Below are positions 25,235 through 34,427 of a DNA stretch of 64,000 nucleotides, one piece after another; position 1 is the first letter of the stretch; each line of letters starts with the position of its first letter. The translations under genes and the position numbers were made by a program. A model generated the notes under the pieces. The model did not search any database. It worked only from the letters and a program-made list of their open reading frames with translations, and had not been told where the DNA came from. The DNA is from Deinococcus multiflagellatus (GTDB lineage: Bacteria; Deinococcota; Deinococci; Deinococcales; Deinococcaceae), in NCBI RefSeq assembly GCF_020166415.1, contig NZ_JAIQXV010000012.1, positions 62,001 to 126,000 on the forward strand, written 5' to 3'.

Positions 25235-28156
25235 ATGCAGCCCCTCCGACTTCGCTTCCGCCTGGCGGGTGACGCCCGGACTCTGGCGCGGAGTTCCGGA
25301 GTAGTCCGGTCGGCCCGGACCCAGAGTTACCGCACCGGGCAGCCGCATCCGGGCGGTCTGTTTGACCCGGCCCTCATGGGCCAGGGGCGTGCGTCGCGCG
25401 TGACCAGCGCCCACATCGAGTTGCCGCTGCCCTGCGCGCATCCGCTGTATTTGCGCGACATCGCGCATCTGCTGGACTGGACCGAACGTCATCTGCGCCA
25501 GGTGCTGGCGGGCCAGGCCAGCGCTGATCCAGCGCAGCCCCTGACCCTTGCCCACTCCACAGGCGAGGCAGTCTGGACGGCCCTGGCCGCCGTGCGGGCG
25601 CCGCGCTCTCGCCGGGGGCAACAGGTGCTGGCGGCCCTGGCTGCGCAGGGCCTGCGCCCCACTGACCTGATGCTGCGCGCACTGCCCGTCCACCCGGCGG
25701 GACTGCGGCCCATCGTGGCCTGGCGGGGGCGTCTGGCGTCCAGTGACCTGACGGACCTGTACCGGCGCGTGCTGCACGCGGCCGACCGCCTGGAGAAGCT
25801 GCGCGGCGGCGAGCTGCCCGATCTGGTGCTGCGCGCGGCGTGCGCTCAGGTGCAGGGCGCGGTGGACGCCGCCCTCCTGCACCTGGCCGCTGGGCTCGGG
25901 GGGAAGACCGGGCGCCTGCGCCGCACCGCCCTGGGCAAACGGGTGGACTTCAGCGGGCGCGCCGTCATTACGCCGGATCCGTCCCTGACGCTGGACCAGG
26001 TGGCGCTGCCGGAAGCCATGGCCCGCACCCTGTTTGCCCCTCACCTGATCGCCGCGCTGCGCCGGGAAGGGGTGCCGTTCCGGGTGACGCGCGCCGTCCT
26101 CGCTGATCCACGGCCGCTGGACGCCGACACGCGGGCCACCCTGGAGACGCTGATGGCGGCCGCCACAGTGCTGGTCAACCGGGCTCCTACGCTGCACCGG
26201 CCCAGCCTGCTGGCCTTTACCCCGGTGCTCTCGCCCGGTCTGACCCTCGGCCTGCATCCCCTGGCCTGTGAAGGCATGAACGCGGACTTTGACGGCGACA
26301 CCGTGGCGGTGCATCTGGTCCTGGGCACGGCGGCCCAGCGCGAGGCGCGCGAACGCCTGACGCTGCGGGCCAACCTCCGCAGCCCCGCGACGGGCCAGCT
26401 GGCGGTGAAACCCAGCAAGGATATGGTCCTGGGGCTGTACCAGTTGACTCAGGCTGCCGCGTCCAGCCGGACGCCGTTGCCTGCGTTTTGCGGTCCGGAC
26501 GAGGCGGCGCTGGCTGTGGCCACTGGCGTCGCCGACTGGACCGACGACTGCCTGGTCATGCTGGGGGGCGAGCGCGTGCGGGCCACGCCCGGTCAGGCCC
26601 AGGTGTGGCAGACCGTAACGGCCCTGACCGGTGACGCTGGCCTGTACCGGCCGCAGCCGCTGACCAAAGGGGCCGTGACCACCTTGATCAGTCAGGCCCT
26701 GGCGCGCTGTGGCCCGGACACGGCCGCGCAACTGCTGGACGCCCTCAAAACGGTCGGGCTGACCCACGCGACGGTCGCGGGGCTCAGCATCGGGATCAGC
26801 GACGTGCTGGAACTGCCCGAACGAAGCGAGTGGCTGGCGCTGGGTCAGGCGCAGGTTCAGGCGCTGGACGCGCAGGTCGCGGCAGGCCTGCTGACCAGTC
26901 CGGAGCGCGACCGCGCGGCCCTCCAGACCTGGACGGAGCTCAAAGAGGCCCTGGGCGCCGAAACCGTGGCGTGGTTCGAGGCCTCGGCGCACAATCCCCT
27001 GACGGTGCTGCTGACCAGTGGCGCCCGGGGCAGCAGCGCGCAGCTCACGCAACTGGCGGCCATGCGCGGCCTGATGGCGCGTCCGGACGGCACCACCGTG
27101 CTGCACCCGGTGCTGAGCTCGTTCCGGCGGGGGCTCTCGCCGCTCGAATATTTCCTGAGCAGCCACGGGGCCAGGAAAGGGGCCGCCGACACCGCGCTGC
27201 GCACCGCGCATGCGGGGTATCTCACGCGGAGATTGGTGCTGACCTTGCAGCACTGGCGTGTGGCGCCTGGCGACTGCGGCGACACCACCGGGGTGGCGGA
27301 AGAGCCGCCCAGTCCTGGCCGGATACGCCTGCCGGGTGGCCGGGTGCGCTCCCCCCTGACCTGCCGCCTGGAGACCGGCACCTGCGCCGCGTGTTACGGC
27401 GCGGACCTGGGCCACGTGGACCTGCGGGCCGCGCCCGCTGGCCACCCGGCCGGGCTGCTGGCCGCGCAGAGCCTGGGTGAACCCGGCACCCAGCTCACCA
27501 TGCGCACCTTTCATACGGGTGGGGTGGCCCAGGCCGCCGATATGACCCACGGCCTGCTGGCGGTGACCCGGCTGCTGGACACGCCGCACCCGGAGCCGGC
27601 TGACCTGGCCCGCGCCCTGCACCGGGCCTACGCGGCGCAGGGGGTCGCGCTTCATCCGGTGCACGCCGAGGTGGTCGCGCGCGGGGTGGCCGGCCGGGGC
27701 CTGCGGCGCACCCCGGCCGGCCCTGGCTTGCTGGCCCAGGCCGCGCTGGGACACACCGCTCAGACGCTGGCCCAGGCGGCCCTGCACGCCCAGACCGACC
27801 CCGGCACCACGCTGACCGCCCAGACCCTCACGGCGGGGGTGGCGGCCTGGCTGGAAAGAGCCGGGCGGCGGGACGGGCCGGACGAGGCGCCTCCTGAAGA
27901 CGGGAGTGGCGAGGGACTTGCCAGGCGCACCAGCGCCCCTGGACGCTGCGGCCATGACAGCCGATCTGATCACGATGGGTTTGGGGGTGGTCACCCTGCT
28001 GAGCCTGACCACCACGGGTATGCTGTGGCGCGAGACCCAGCGCCTGAAACGCCAGGTGACCCAGCTGTTGGAACACAGCGAAGTGGTCTGGGCCTCGATC
28101 AACAGTCAGGCGGACGAGATGACGGGCATCCGGCGCGACATGGGCGAGCTTGGTGA
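25235..28156 (+). CDS. Compact RNA polymerase beta-prime (RpoC) homologue
   Basis: 973 codons, against about 1400-1540 in bacterial RpoC. In order: N-terminal SYRTGQPHPGGLFDP (31-45) and HIELPLPCAHP (60-70); LRPIVAWRGRLASSDLTDLY (157-176); LGKRVDFSGRAVIT (233-246); VNRAPTLHRPS (314-324); catalytic NADFDGD (349-355); PSKDMVLGLYQLT (393-405); bridge helix GARKGAADTALRTAHAGY (about 649-666); four Zn2-site cysteines (GDCGDT, TCRLETGTCAAC); trigger loop GEPGTQLTMRTFHTGG. The Zn1 finger between GLFDP and HIEL is absent, and the rudder segment before LGKRVDF is shortened. The catalytic core therefore looks complete. It should pair with a beta subunit, host or element-encoded, since no RpoB-like gene lies in the window. 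No stop precedes class A element 4, so the frame runs 203 bases into the next gene. Confidence 0.9.
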   Translation: MQPLRLRFRLAGDARTLARSSGVVRSARTQSYRTGQPHPGGLFDPALMGQGRASRVTSAHIELPLPCAHPLYLRDIAHLLDWTERHLRQVLAGQASADPAQPLTLAHSTGEAVWTALAAVRAPRSRRGQQVLAALAAQGLRPTDLMLRALPVHPAGLRPIVAWRGRLASSDLTDLYRRVLHAADRLEKLRGGELPDLVLRAACAQVQGAVDAALLHLAAGLGGKTGRLRRTALGKRVDFSGRAVITPDPSLTLDQVALPEAMARTLFAPHLIAALRREGVPFRVTRAVLADPRPLDADTRATLETLMAAATVLVNRAPTLHRPSLLAFTPVLSPGLTLGLHPLACEGMNADFDGDTVAVHLVLGTAAQREARERLTLRANLRSPATGQLAVKPSKDMVLGLYQLTQAAASSRTPLPAFCGPDEAALAVATGVADWTDDCLVMLGGERVRATPGQAQVWQTVTALTGDAGLYRPQPLTKGAVTTLISQALARCGPDTAAQLLDALKTVGLTHATVAGLSIGISDVLELPERSEWLALGQAQVQALDAQVAAGLLTSPERDRAALQTWTELKEALGAETVAWFEASAHNPLTVLLTSGARGSSAQLTQLAAMRGLMARPDGTTVLHPVLSSFRRGLSPLEYFLSSHGARKGAADTALRTAHAGYLTRRLVLTLQHWRVAPGDCGDTTGVAEEPPSPGRIRLPGGRVRSPLTCRLETGTCAACYGADLGHVDLRAAPAGHPAGLLAAQSLGEPGTQLTMRTFHTGGVAQAADMTHGLLAVTRLLDTPHPEPADLARALHRAYAAQGVALHPVHAEVVARGVAGRGLRRTPAGPGLLAQAALGHTAQTLAQAALHAQTDPGTTLTAQTLTAGVAAWLERAGRRDGPDEAPPEDGSGEGLARRTSAPGRCGHDSRSDHDGFGGGHPAEPDHHGYAVARDPAPETPGDPAVGTQRSGLGLDQQSGGRDDGHPARHGRAW
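27918..27953 (+). promoter_or_regulatory. Class A start-site element 4
   Basis: TTGCC 27918-27922, ACCAGCGCCCC 27929-27939, 14 bases to ATG 27954. It lies inside the 3-prime end of the rpoC-like frame, where it is read as LARRTSAPG. Confidence 0.75.
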
Positions 28157-28241
28157 GCAGGTGGGCCGGGTCGAAGCCATGAACGAGGAGCTGCTGAGCG
28201 CCCACGATCAGACCTGGGGGCTGCCTTCGGCCGGCGACTGA
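27954..28241 (+). CDS. Membrane-anchored coiled-coil protein
   Basis: 95 residues. One transmembrane segment (about 4-22) is followed by a charged coiled coil (residues 25-85: WRETQRLKRQVTQLLEHSE and so on). It resembles small signal-anchor proteins of no known family. It starts 14 bases after class A element 4 and overlaps the tail of the rpoC-like frame by 203 bases. Confidence 0.6.
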   Translation: MTADLITMGLGVVTLLSLTTTGMLWRETQRLKRQVTQLLEHSEVVWASINSQADEMTGIRRDMGELGEQVGRVEAMNEELLSAHDQTWGLPSAGD

Positions 28242-28269
28242 CCTGCGCCGAGTGGCCGCGCCCCCGAGT

Positions 28270-28305
28270 GGCCTGGGGCTGAGGGCCCCAGGCCCAGGGA
28301 CCAGC
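28270..28305 (+). promoter_or_regulatory. Class B hairpin element 5
   Basis: Nine-base stem 28270-28278 with 28286-28294. GGCCCA ends at 28296, then nine bases (GGGACCAGC) to ATG 28306. Confidence 0.75.
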
Positions 28306-29880
28306 ATGGACACGCTCTCGGCACTGCACACCCGGACCCTGAACACCGCCCTGATTCAGCACCCGAAGCTCAAACCCCTTCAGCCGCACGCCGCCGCCGT
28401 GGTCCAGGAGACCGGGCTCACCCATATTCACGGGGCCCTGCTGGGCGCCGCCGCCATGCTGTTGACGGGCCGGATTGAGGCGGTGGGCTCACCCAGTGGC
28501 GATCATCTGTGCGCCGTCGTCAGTGGGCGACTGCTGCACCTTCAGCAGGACGCCGCGATGAACCGCGTGTTCACGGCGGAACCGGGCATGCCGCAGGTTG
28601 ACCAGCTGATCGGCGCGGCCGCCACCTTGCTGCTGGCCGACCTGACCACTCCTGGGGATCACCCGCTGCGCGCCGTGCTGGCAGGCGCATTTCAGCCTGC
28701 TGGCACCCCAGCGGACCTTCCCCCCGCGCCGCTTGAGCGCCTGTCGGCCCATCTGGCGCAGCTGGTCCGTCAGGCCGAACAGGACCCTCAGGTGTCCACA
28801 CGGTCCGGCGCCCTGAGCGCGCCGCGCCAGAAGCTGACCTCGGTCTTCGCCGGGGCCACGGTGGACCTGAGCCCCGGTGTGGCAGCGGCGGCGCAGCCGG
28901 CGCTGGAGGGCCGCCTCACCCGCTGGATTGAGCAGGGCCTGAACGTGCTGCTGGTGGGGCCCACCGCCACGTTCAAAACCACCACGGCGACACGGGCGGC
29001 GGCGGCAACCGGGGCCTACATCGTGATGGTGGGGGGCCGCCCGGGGCTGGAGGACCGCGACCTGTTCGGGGGCATCTATCCCTCAAAGGAGGGGCCGGTG
29101 TGGGTGGACGGCCCCGTGACCGAAGCCTTCGCCAAAGCGGCCGGGGGGGTGCGCACCGTGCTGATTCTGAACGAGCTGACCCGCTTCGAGCCCATGTACC
29201 TGGGCGCCATGATCGGCGCGCTCGACGACGTCGATGAAGCGACGCTGCGGCAGATGGGCGCCGCGCCGACCAGGGCGGCGCCGGCGCGGTACTACGCCCT
29301 GCGGCTGCCCAACGGCGAACTGATTTCGGCGCCGGTGGACACCCTCAGTGTGATTGGCACCACGAACATCGGTCAGGACTACCAGGCGGCCCAGGAACTC
29401 GACGCCGCGTTGCTGCGCCGCTTCGACCGCCACGTGGACGTGCCGTACGCCGACGAACTTCGCACCGCCGCCGTGATCAGCTCGAAATGCTCGCATCCCG
29501 GGCTGGCCACGGCGGCGGCCCATCTGGAGCTGCGCTCGCGGATGGAGGTGCAGGGCGCCGGGCCGGGCCATGAAGGGCTGCTCGCCCGCGAGCTCAATCC
29601 GGCCGTCAGCGCGGCCCTGGCCATGGAAGCCCTGGACCTGCACATGCGGCAGGGCCTGAGCCTGCCAGACGCGTTTGTCGAGGCGGCCGAGGTCACGGCG
29701 GTGCCGTTCTGCGTGCCGCGCACCTTGAGCGGCGCCCAGGATGGCAGTGCGCTGGCCCGCTTTCAGGACTTGGTCCGGGAAGTCGCCGAAGGCCTGGCAG
29801 TGCTGCCGACCGCGCTCCCGGCCCAGCCGCGTCGCGGCGCCGGCCCGGCCTTCGCGCCCCTGCCGATGGCGGGCGCGTGA
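28306..29880 (+). CDS. MoxR/CobS-like AAA+ ATPase
   Basis: 524 residues. An N-terminal domain of about 200 residues is followed by the AAA+ core: Walker A GPTATFKTT (about 218), Walker B LILNELTRF (about 286), sensor 1 IGTTN (about 350) and an arginine-finger segment ALLRRFDRHVDV (about 363-374). Such ATPases act with a VWA-domain protein, and that gene follows directly with a four-base overlap (GTGA). Known pairs insert metals or remodel protein complexes. The substrate here is unknown. Confidence 0.8.
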   Translation: MDTLSALHTRTLNTALIQHPKLKPLQPHAAAVVQETGLTHIHGALLGAAAMLLTGRIEAVGSPSGDHLCAVVSGRLLHLQQDAAMNRVFTAEPGMPQVDQLIGAAATLLLADLTTPGDHPLRAVLAGAFQPAGTPADLPPAPLERLSAHLAQLVRQAEQDPQVSTRSGALSAPRQKLTSVFAGATVDLSPGVAAAAQPALEGRLTRWIEQGLNVLLVGPTATFKTTTATRAAAATGAYIVMVGGRPGLEDRDLFGGIYPSKEGPVWVDGPVTEAFAKAAGGVRTVLILNELTRFEPMYLGAMIGALDDVDEATLRQMGAAPTRAAPARYYALRLPNGELISAPVDTLSVIGTTNIGQDYQAAQELDAALLRRFDRHVDVPYADELRTAAVISSKCSHPGLATAAAHLELRSRMEVQGAGPGHEGLLARELNPAVSAALAMEALDLHMRQGLSLPDAFVEAAEVTAVPFCVPRTLSGAQDGSALARFQDLVREVAEGLAVLPTALPAQPRRGAGPAFAPLPMAGA

Positions 29881-31739
29881 CGCCGGCCGCCGCCGCCTGG
29901 CCCCTCTGGGCCACGCACCCGCACTGGCGCCTGTTCCTGCTGCAGCTGACCACGTATTACACCAACCGGACGGGCGAGCACCGCTGGAATGCCGCGTTCC
30001 GCGAGTTTGACGGCGTGGCGTGCATGGTTCCCTCGGCCCGCACGCTCTACCTTCACCCGCAGCTGATGGGGCCCCTTCACCCCCACGCCTGGCACCGGCA
30101 CAGCCTGAGCCGCCGCGACGCCCTGGACCTCACGCTGCGGGGCCTGGTGGCCCACGAGTCCGGGCACGTCCGCTTCTCGTGCGCCATCCCAGACGGGGTG
30201 CTCGGCGAGGTGTGGAACGCGCTCGAAGACGAACGAATTGAGCGCCTGATGGCGCGGGCCCACCGCTTCGCCCAGGTGAACCTGGCCCGCGCCTTTGACC
30301 ACCTGGGTGACCAGCAGCTGGTGAGCGCGCACGCGGCGGTGCAGCGCGCGGCCGAGCAGCCGCTGGCGTGGTGGGTGCTGTATTGGCGGTTTCTCCACGA
30401 CCATCCAACGCTGAATGTCCGGCCGGCCGACCCCCGCTGGACCGAGGCGCGGCCGCTGGTCGAAGCGGCCTGGACAGCCCCGGACAGCGAAACCGTCGTG
30501 GCCATCGCGCAGGCCTTGGTGGACCTGCTGGGCCTGACCGAGCCGCTGGGCTTGCCGGTCAGCGCGTCCGGGGCCGGCTCAGAGGACCGCGAGGAATCGG
30601 CTGACCGCGCGGCCCGGCCAGAACGACAGGCCAGCGACTCAGGACAGGACCAGGGCCAGGCTGCAGACCAGGGGCCGGGCCACGGCCCGGAAGACACGCC
30701 ACCCGGCGGGGCAGACGGGGGGACCCAATTGACGGGCGAACCGCCCGCCGCCTTTGGTGGGGCGGATGAATCAGGTGAGCCTGCGCGCTCGAGCGGTGAC
30801 AGCGGTCCTGAAGGGACTGACAGCCACTCCGTCCCCAGCGCCCGCCCGCCTCAGACCACGGGGACAGACCCGGCCGGGCGCCCCGCCGACGGTGCCGGGA
30901 GGCCGCCAGGAGGCGCCATCACCGAACCCCAGGCGCCCGCCCTGCCCCTCACCCCGCGCCAGGAGCCGCTGGGCGGCACGCCGCACAGTCCCATTGACCC
31001 GGTCACCGCCGAAAGCCTGGCGCGCAGCGTCGCGGCGCTGCTGCAGGCGCGCACGGCCCCCGGCGTCGAAACGTCCAGCCAGTCACGGGGCCGTTTCAGC
31101 TATGAGCGCTTCGTCTCGGGTGCACAGCGCACCTTCCGCACAAAGGCGGCCCCCACCCGCTGGGCCCAGATCCAGGTGTCGTTTGTCGGGGACCGCAGCA
31201 GCAGCATGGGCAACCGCTGGGGTGAAGCCACGCGGCTTCAGGCGGTGCACGCCGCCTGCTACGTCTTTGTGCGCGCCGGCCAGCTGAGCCGCAGCCCCAC
31301 CCACGTCACCCTCTTCAATGACCAGGTGCAGCGGGTGCTCGGCGAGCAGCCACTCAGCCTGGATGCCCCGGCCATGATCAGTGCCAGCACGGCGTTTGTT
31401 TCTTCAGGCGGCACGTCCCTGTCGCCCGCGCTGAAGCAGGCGCTGGCCCGCACGGTTCCTCACGGCACCCATCACCTGGTGGTGATTGCCTGTGACGGTG
31501 AACTGAATACCGCCGACCAAGAAGGGGTGCAGCAGCTGGTGCGCGGCGCGCCGGGGCAGGTGGCCTTTTTGCCGCTCCTGATCGGTGCGGAGGTGAGTCT
31601 GTCGGCCTGGCGCGGCCTCTTTCCAGGCGCCCAGGTCGCGCGCACCCCCCACGAGCTGGTCCACCTGACCCGCACGGTGTTGCAGGGCCTGCGCCGGGGG
31701 CCCTGGCGCGCGCGGCCCGTGCCGGGACCGCGCCGCTGA
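29877..31739 (+). CDS. VWA protein with HExxH-type N-terminus (CobT-like)
   Basis: 620 residues from GTG 29877. The N-terminal domain has AHESGHVRF (about 91-99) and EDERIER, the zincin-like signature of CobT-type proteins. A long acidic, Gly/Pro/Asp-rich disordered linker (about 220-380) leads to a VWA domain with MIDAS motif DRSSS (about 440) and CDGEL (about 538). It should be activated by the AAA+ ATPase upstream. The pair resembles aerobic cobalt-chelatase subunits CobS/CobT in layout only, as no cobalamin genes are near. Confidence 0.75.
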   Translation: MTPAAAAWPLWATHPHWRLFLLQLTTYYTNRTGEHRWNAAFREFDGVACMVPSARTLYLHPQLMGPLHPHAWHRHSLSRRDALDLTLRGLVAHESGHVRFSCAIPDGVLGEVWNALEDERIERLMARAHRFAQVNLARAFDHLGDQQLVSAHAAVQRAAEQPLAWWVLYWRFLHDHPTLNVRPADPRWTEARPLVEAAWTAPDSETVVAIAQALVDLLGLTEPLGLPVSASGAGSEDREESADRAARPERQASDSGQDQGQAADQGPGHGPEDTPPGGADGGTQLTGEPPAAFGGADESGEPARSSGDSGPEGTDSHSVPSARPPQTTGTDPAGRPADGAGRPPGGAITEPQAPALPLTPRQEPLGGTPHSPIDPVTAESLARSVAALLQARTAPGVETSSQSRGRFSYERFVSGAQRTFRTKAAPTRWAQIQVSFVGDRSSSMGNRWGEATRLQAVHAACYVFVRAGQLSRSPTHVTLFNDQVQRVLGEQPLSLDAPAMISASTAFVSSGGTSLSPALKQALARTVPHGTHHLVVIACDGELNTADQEGVQQLVRGAPGQVAFLPLLIGAEVSLSAWRGLFPGAQVARTPHELVHLTRTVLQGLRRGPWRARPVPGPRR

Positions 31740-31769
31740 GGCGACGGCGGGAGACGCCACACCCCAAAA

Positions 31770-31810
31770 GGGTTGGGGGCCTGCGGCCCGCCCCCAACCC
31801 AGGCCGGGGT
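31770..31810 (+). promoter_or_regulatory. Class B hairpin element 6
   Basis: Eleven-base stem 31770-31780 with 31790-31800. The anchor is AACCCA instead of GGCCCA, showing that the pairing matters more than the sequence. Nine bases (GGCCGGGGT) to ATG 31811. Confidence 0.75.
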
Positions 31811-32890
31811 ATGAACGACCGCCGACCGGAGTTGACCGCCGCCATCGACGCGGCCGATTTGCCCGACATCATTGAAGACACCACGGGCCGCGCCTGCCCC
31901 CGCAACGGCGGCACCATCCGCGACCCCCGGCTGGGGTACGAAGAGGGCCACGCCTCATTCAGCGTGTTCCGGCACGGCCAGGTCTGGTTTTTCAAGCGGC
32001 GCGGCGCCGGTGAGGGCCAGGGCACGGCCTGGCATTTCCTGCTGAGCCTGGGCTGGACCGACGACGAGGCGGCCGAGTACCTGATCAGCCGCGCGGGGCT
32101 CTGCGGCGGCGCGCTTCCTGAGCGCCGGTTGCGCCCGGCGAAAACGGCGCTGGAGCGGGCCATTGAACTCGCCGCCGCCTGGACGCCGCTGACCCGCACG
32201 GAGGCGGTGGACGCCTGGGCCCACGTCGGCCCCCTGGACGCGGCCGGCGCCCAGGACCTGGCCCGGCGCGGCCTGCTGCATTCGCCGGTCCTGCAGGTGG
32301 GCTCCATGACCAGGGACCAGGGCTGGGCCAAGCGCGGCGGCGTGGCCTTCGGCATCCACGGCCCGCAGGGGCACCTGATCGCCGTCAAAGTGCGGCAGCC
32401 GGCAGGGGTGGAGCCCCGCTTCGTGCTGCGCACCAAAGACCGGGGGTCTCCGCCCTGGTGCAGTCCGGGCTACGGCCGCGCGTCCACCGTGCTGATTGTC
32501 GAAGGCGAGTGGAACGCGGCGGCCGCCGCCCACGCCGCGCACGTCATGGGCCTGGACCTCGACGTGCAGGGCCTGCCGGGCGTGGACACCGACCCGCATC
32601 TGGACGGCCTGGACCGCCAGGTGCTGCTGTACCTCGATCAGGACGAGGGGCACCAGGAGGCGCAGGCGCGGCTGACCGAACTGGCCCTGGGCTGCGCCGC
32701 AACCCACGTGGAGCGCCTGAGCGCCCTGCCGAACGGACAGGATTTCTGCGACGTGCTGGGGCAGCAGGGTCCGGCGGCGCTGGCCGCGCTGCTGGTGTCG
32801 ACCCAAGCCGCGCCGTCGCTTCACGCGGGCGCCTTCCTGCCCGATTACTCCAGCTGGCCGCTGATGCCCCCCCGAAACGCCGCCCTGTAG
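31811..32890 (+). CDS. TOPRIM primase-like protein
   Basis: 359 residues. The first 100 residues follow the layout of the DnaG zinc-binding domain (GHASFSVFRHGQVWFFKRRG) but keep only one cysteine, so the zinc site is lost. The TOPRIM part has VLIVEGEWNAAAAAH (Glu, about 229) and LLYLDQDEG (Asp-x-Asp, about 278), followed by PNGQDFCDVL as in DnaG. It probably makes or helps make primers, or acts as a TOPRIM nuclease, for element DNA. It is shorter than DnaG and lacks its helicase-binding domain. Confidence 0.7.
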   Translation: MNDRRPELTAAIDAADLPDIIEDTTGRACPRNGGTIRDPRLGYEEGHASFSVFRHGQVWFFKRRGAGEGQGTAWHFLLSLGWTDDEAAEYLISRAGLCGGALPERRLRPAKTALERAIELAAAWTPLTRTEAVDAWAHVGPLDAAGAQDLARRGLLHSPVLQVGSMTRDQGWAKRGGVAFGIHGPQGHLIAVKVRQPAGVEPRFVLRTKDRGSPPWCSPGYGRASTVLIVEGEWNAAAAAHAAHVMGLDLDVQGLPGVDTDPHLDGLDRQVLLYLDQDEGHQEAQARLTELALGCAATHVERLSALPNGQDFCDVLGQQGPAALAALLVSTQAAPSLHAGAFLPDYSSWPLMPPRNAAL

Positions 32891-32938
32891 CGCCCGATGC
32901 TGGCCCTTCCCCCTCTCCCCTGCTCACCAGGAGACCCC

Positions 32939-34369
32939 ATGTACACCCTGACCCCCGCTGCTGACCTTATCGCCCACCTGGGCTGCGTGCCCGGCACGCC
33001 GCTGGCCCTCTTGCCCCTGACCGGTCAGCCCATCGCGCTGGACGTGGGCCCACTGACCCTGCGGGCCAAGCCCCGGGGCGCGGTGATGCTGGGCGGCGAG
33101 TTGCTGATTCCCCTGCGTGGGCGGCCCCGGCAGGCCGACGCCAGCCTGCAGATCGGACCGGCCACGGTGCCCGTGAAGGTGCACTGCGACTGGACGGCCC
33201 TGACGGCCCGCCTCACGGTGGACGGCATCTTCGCGCAGGTCCTGGAAGCCACGGTGCCGCTGGACGCGCCGGTGAGGCGGGCGCTTGCCGCCGCTGAGCC
33301 CCCGACGCTCTGTGCCGGCCCGGTGCGCATCCTGCCTGGCCGAACAGCGCCGCCGCTGACCTTCACCCCGGACGCGCACCCGCTGCTCGGGCAGGTCAAT
33401 GGCCGCTGCCAGGAACTGATCCGGATGCAGGGCGCCCTGGTGCTGCGTTTCGCTCTGGAGGGGGGCTCCTTGTACGTCGTGTCTCTGGACGGGGGGCAAT
33501 CGTGGACCGCTGCCGGCGCCGACCCGGTCCGTGAATCGTTCCAGGGACTGACCGACGAGGAGCGCCGGGCCGCCGTGTCCAGACTGACGCCTCGCCGGTG
33601 CCCTGACGCCCTGCGGCTGAGCCCGGACCGGACCCAGTGGCACCTGACCACCCCGACAGAGCCGGACCTGCCGCTGATCCGGCTGGAGCGCGAGGACCGG
33701 TTGGTCCTGCAAGCAGAGCTGGAGACGGCCGAGGGGGAAGCGGCCGGTGTGCAGCCGCTGCTGGTGATCGTGGAGCCGCTCCCGATGCGGCTGTCTTCTG
33801 CGGCCCGCGACAGCCTGATGGACGCCAGTGGCGCGCCGCTGCATGTCCGCGCCTGGTTGGGACCTGTCCTGGACACAGGCACCCTTGATGACCTGACGCT
33901 GCACCAGCAACTGGAACAGGCACGCCGGCGCGCGGCGCAGCAAGGCCGCACCTTGGGTACGGCGGCCCTGCTGGCCGACGCCGTCCGGCCGCTGCTGACC
34001 CGCTTCTCCTGGGCCAAGGTGCACCAGATCCTGGGCCAGTGGACGGCCCACCGGATCACCTGTACCGCCGGTCCTGGCGGCGGCCTGGACATCGCGGTGG
34101 CCGGGCAGCCGGCACTGAGCGTTTCGTCTGACGGGGTGTGGCGCCCCTCGGCGGCCGTGAACACCGTGACGGCCCAGGGCGGCGACACGCTGCTGGCGGC
34201 GGCCCGCCACGCGCTCACCCAGCGCGACGCGCACGAGATGTTCGAGCGGCTGACCGGCGCCGTGGTGCTGGGCGCCACCCCCGAGTGCGCCTGGCTGCTG
34301 CCGCTGCCCGTGGGCCAGCCGCCGGCCCCAGCCACAGGGCTGGGGCAACTGGTGGCCCAGTCCAGCTAG
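32939..34369 (+). CDS. Unknown 476-residue protein
   Basis: ATG 32939 behind CAGGAG. It is mostly beta-rich in the first 150 residues (repeating hydrophobic strands with Pro-Leu turns), then mixed alpha/beta. No signal peptide, membrane segment or nucleotide motif. Located between the primase-like and methylase-helicase genes, so a DNA-processing role is possible but unproven. A longer frame to 32897 exists without a ribosome site. Confidence 0.55.
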   Translation: MYTLTPAADLIAHLGCVPGTPLALLPLTGQPIALDVGPLTLRAKPRGAVMLGGELLIPLRGRPRQADASLQIGPATVPVKVHCDWTALTARLTVDGIFAQVLEATVPLDAPVRRALAAAEPPTLCAGPVRILPGRTAPPLTFTPDAHPLLGQVNGRCQELIRMQGALVLRFALEGGSLYVVSLDGGQSWTAAGADPVRESFQGLTDEERRAAVSRLTPRRCPDALRLSPDRTQWHLTTPTEPDLPLIRLEREDRLVLQAELETAEGEAAGVQPLLVIVEPLPMRLSSAARDSLMDASGAPLHVRAWLGPVLDTGTLDDLTLHQQLEQARRRAAQQGRTLGTAALLADAVRPLLTRFSWAKVHQILGQWTAHRITCTAGPGGGLDIAVAGQPALSVSSDGVWRPSAAVNTVTAQGGDTLLAAARHALTQRDAHEMFERLTGAVVLGATPECAWLLPLPVGQPPAPATGLGQLVAQSS

Positions 34370-34392
34370 TCACGGACCAGCCAGACCCAAAG

Positions 34393-34427
34393 TGGCCGGT
34401 GGCGCCGCCACCGGCCCACGGGCTGGT
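34393..34427 (+). promoter_or_regulatory. Class B hairpin element 7
   Basis: Ten-base stem 34394-34403 with 34407-34416. GGCCCA ends at 34418, then nine bases (CGGGCTGGT) to ATG 34428. Confidence 0.75.

Noticed and set aside
24899..28102. 1067-codon minus-strand frame opposite the rpoC-like gene
   Set aside because: Composition is Arg/Gln/Gly-rich without domain pattern, and the sense strand encodes a clear RNA polymerase subunit.
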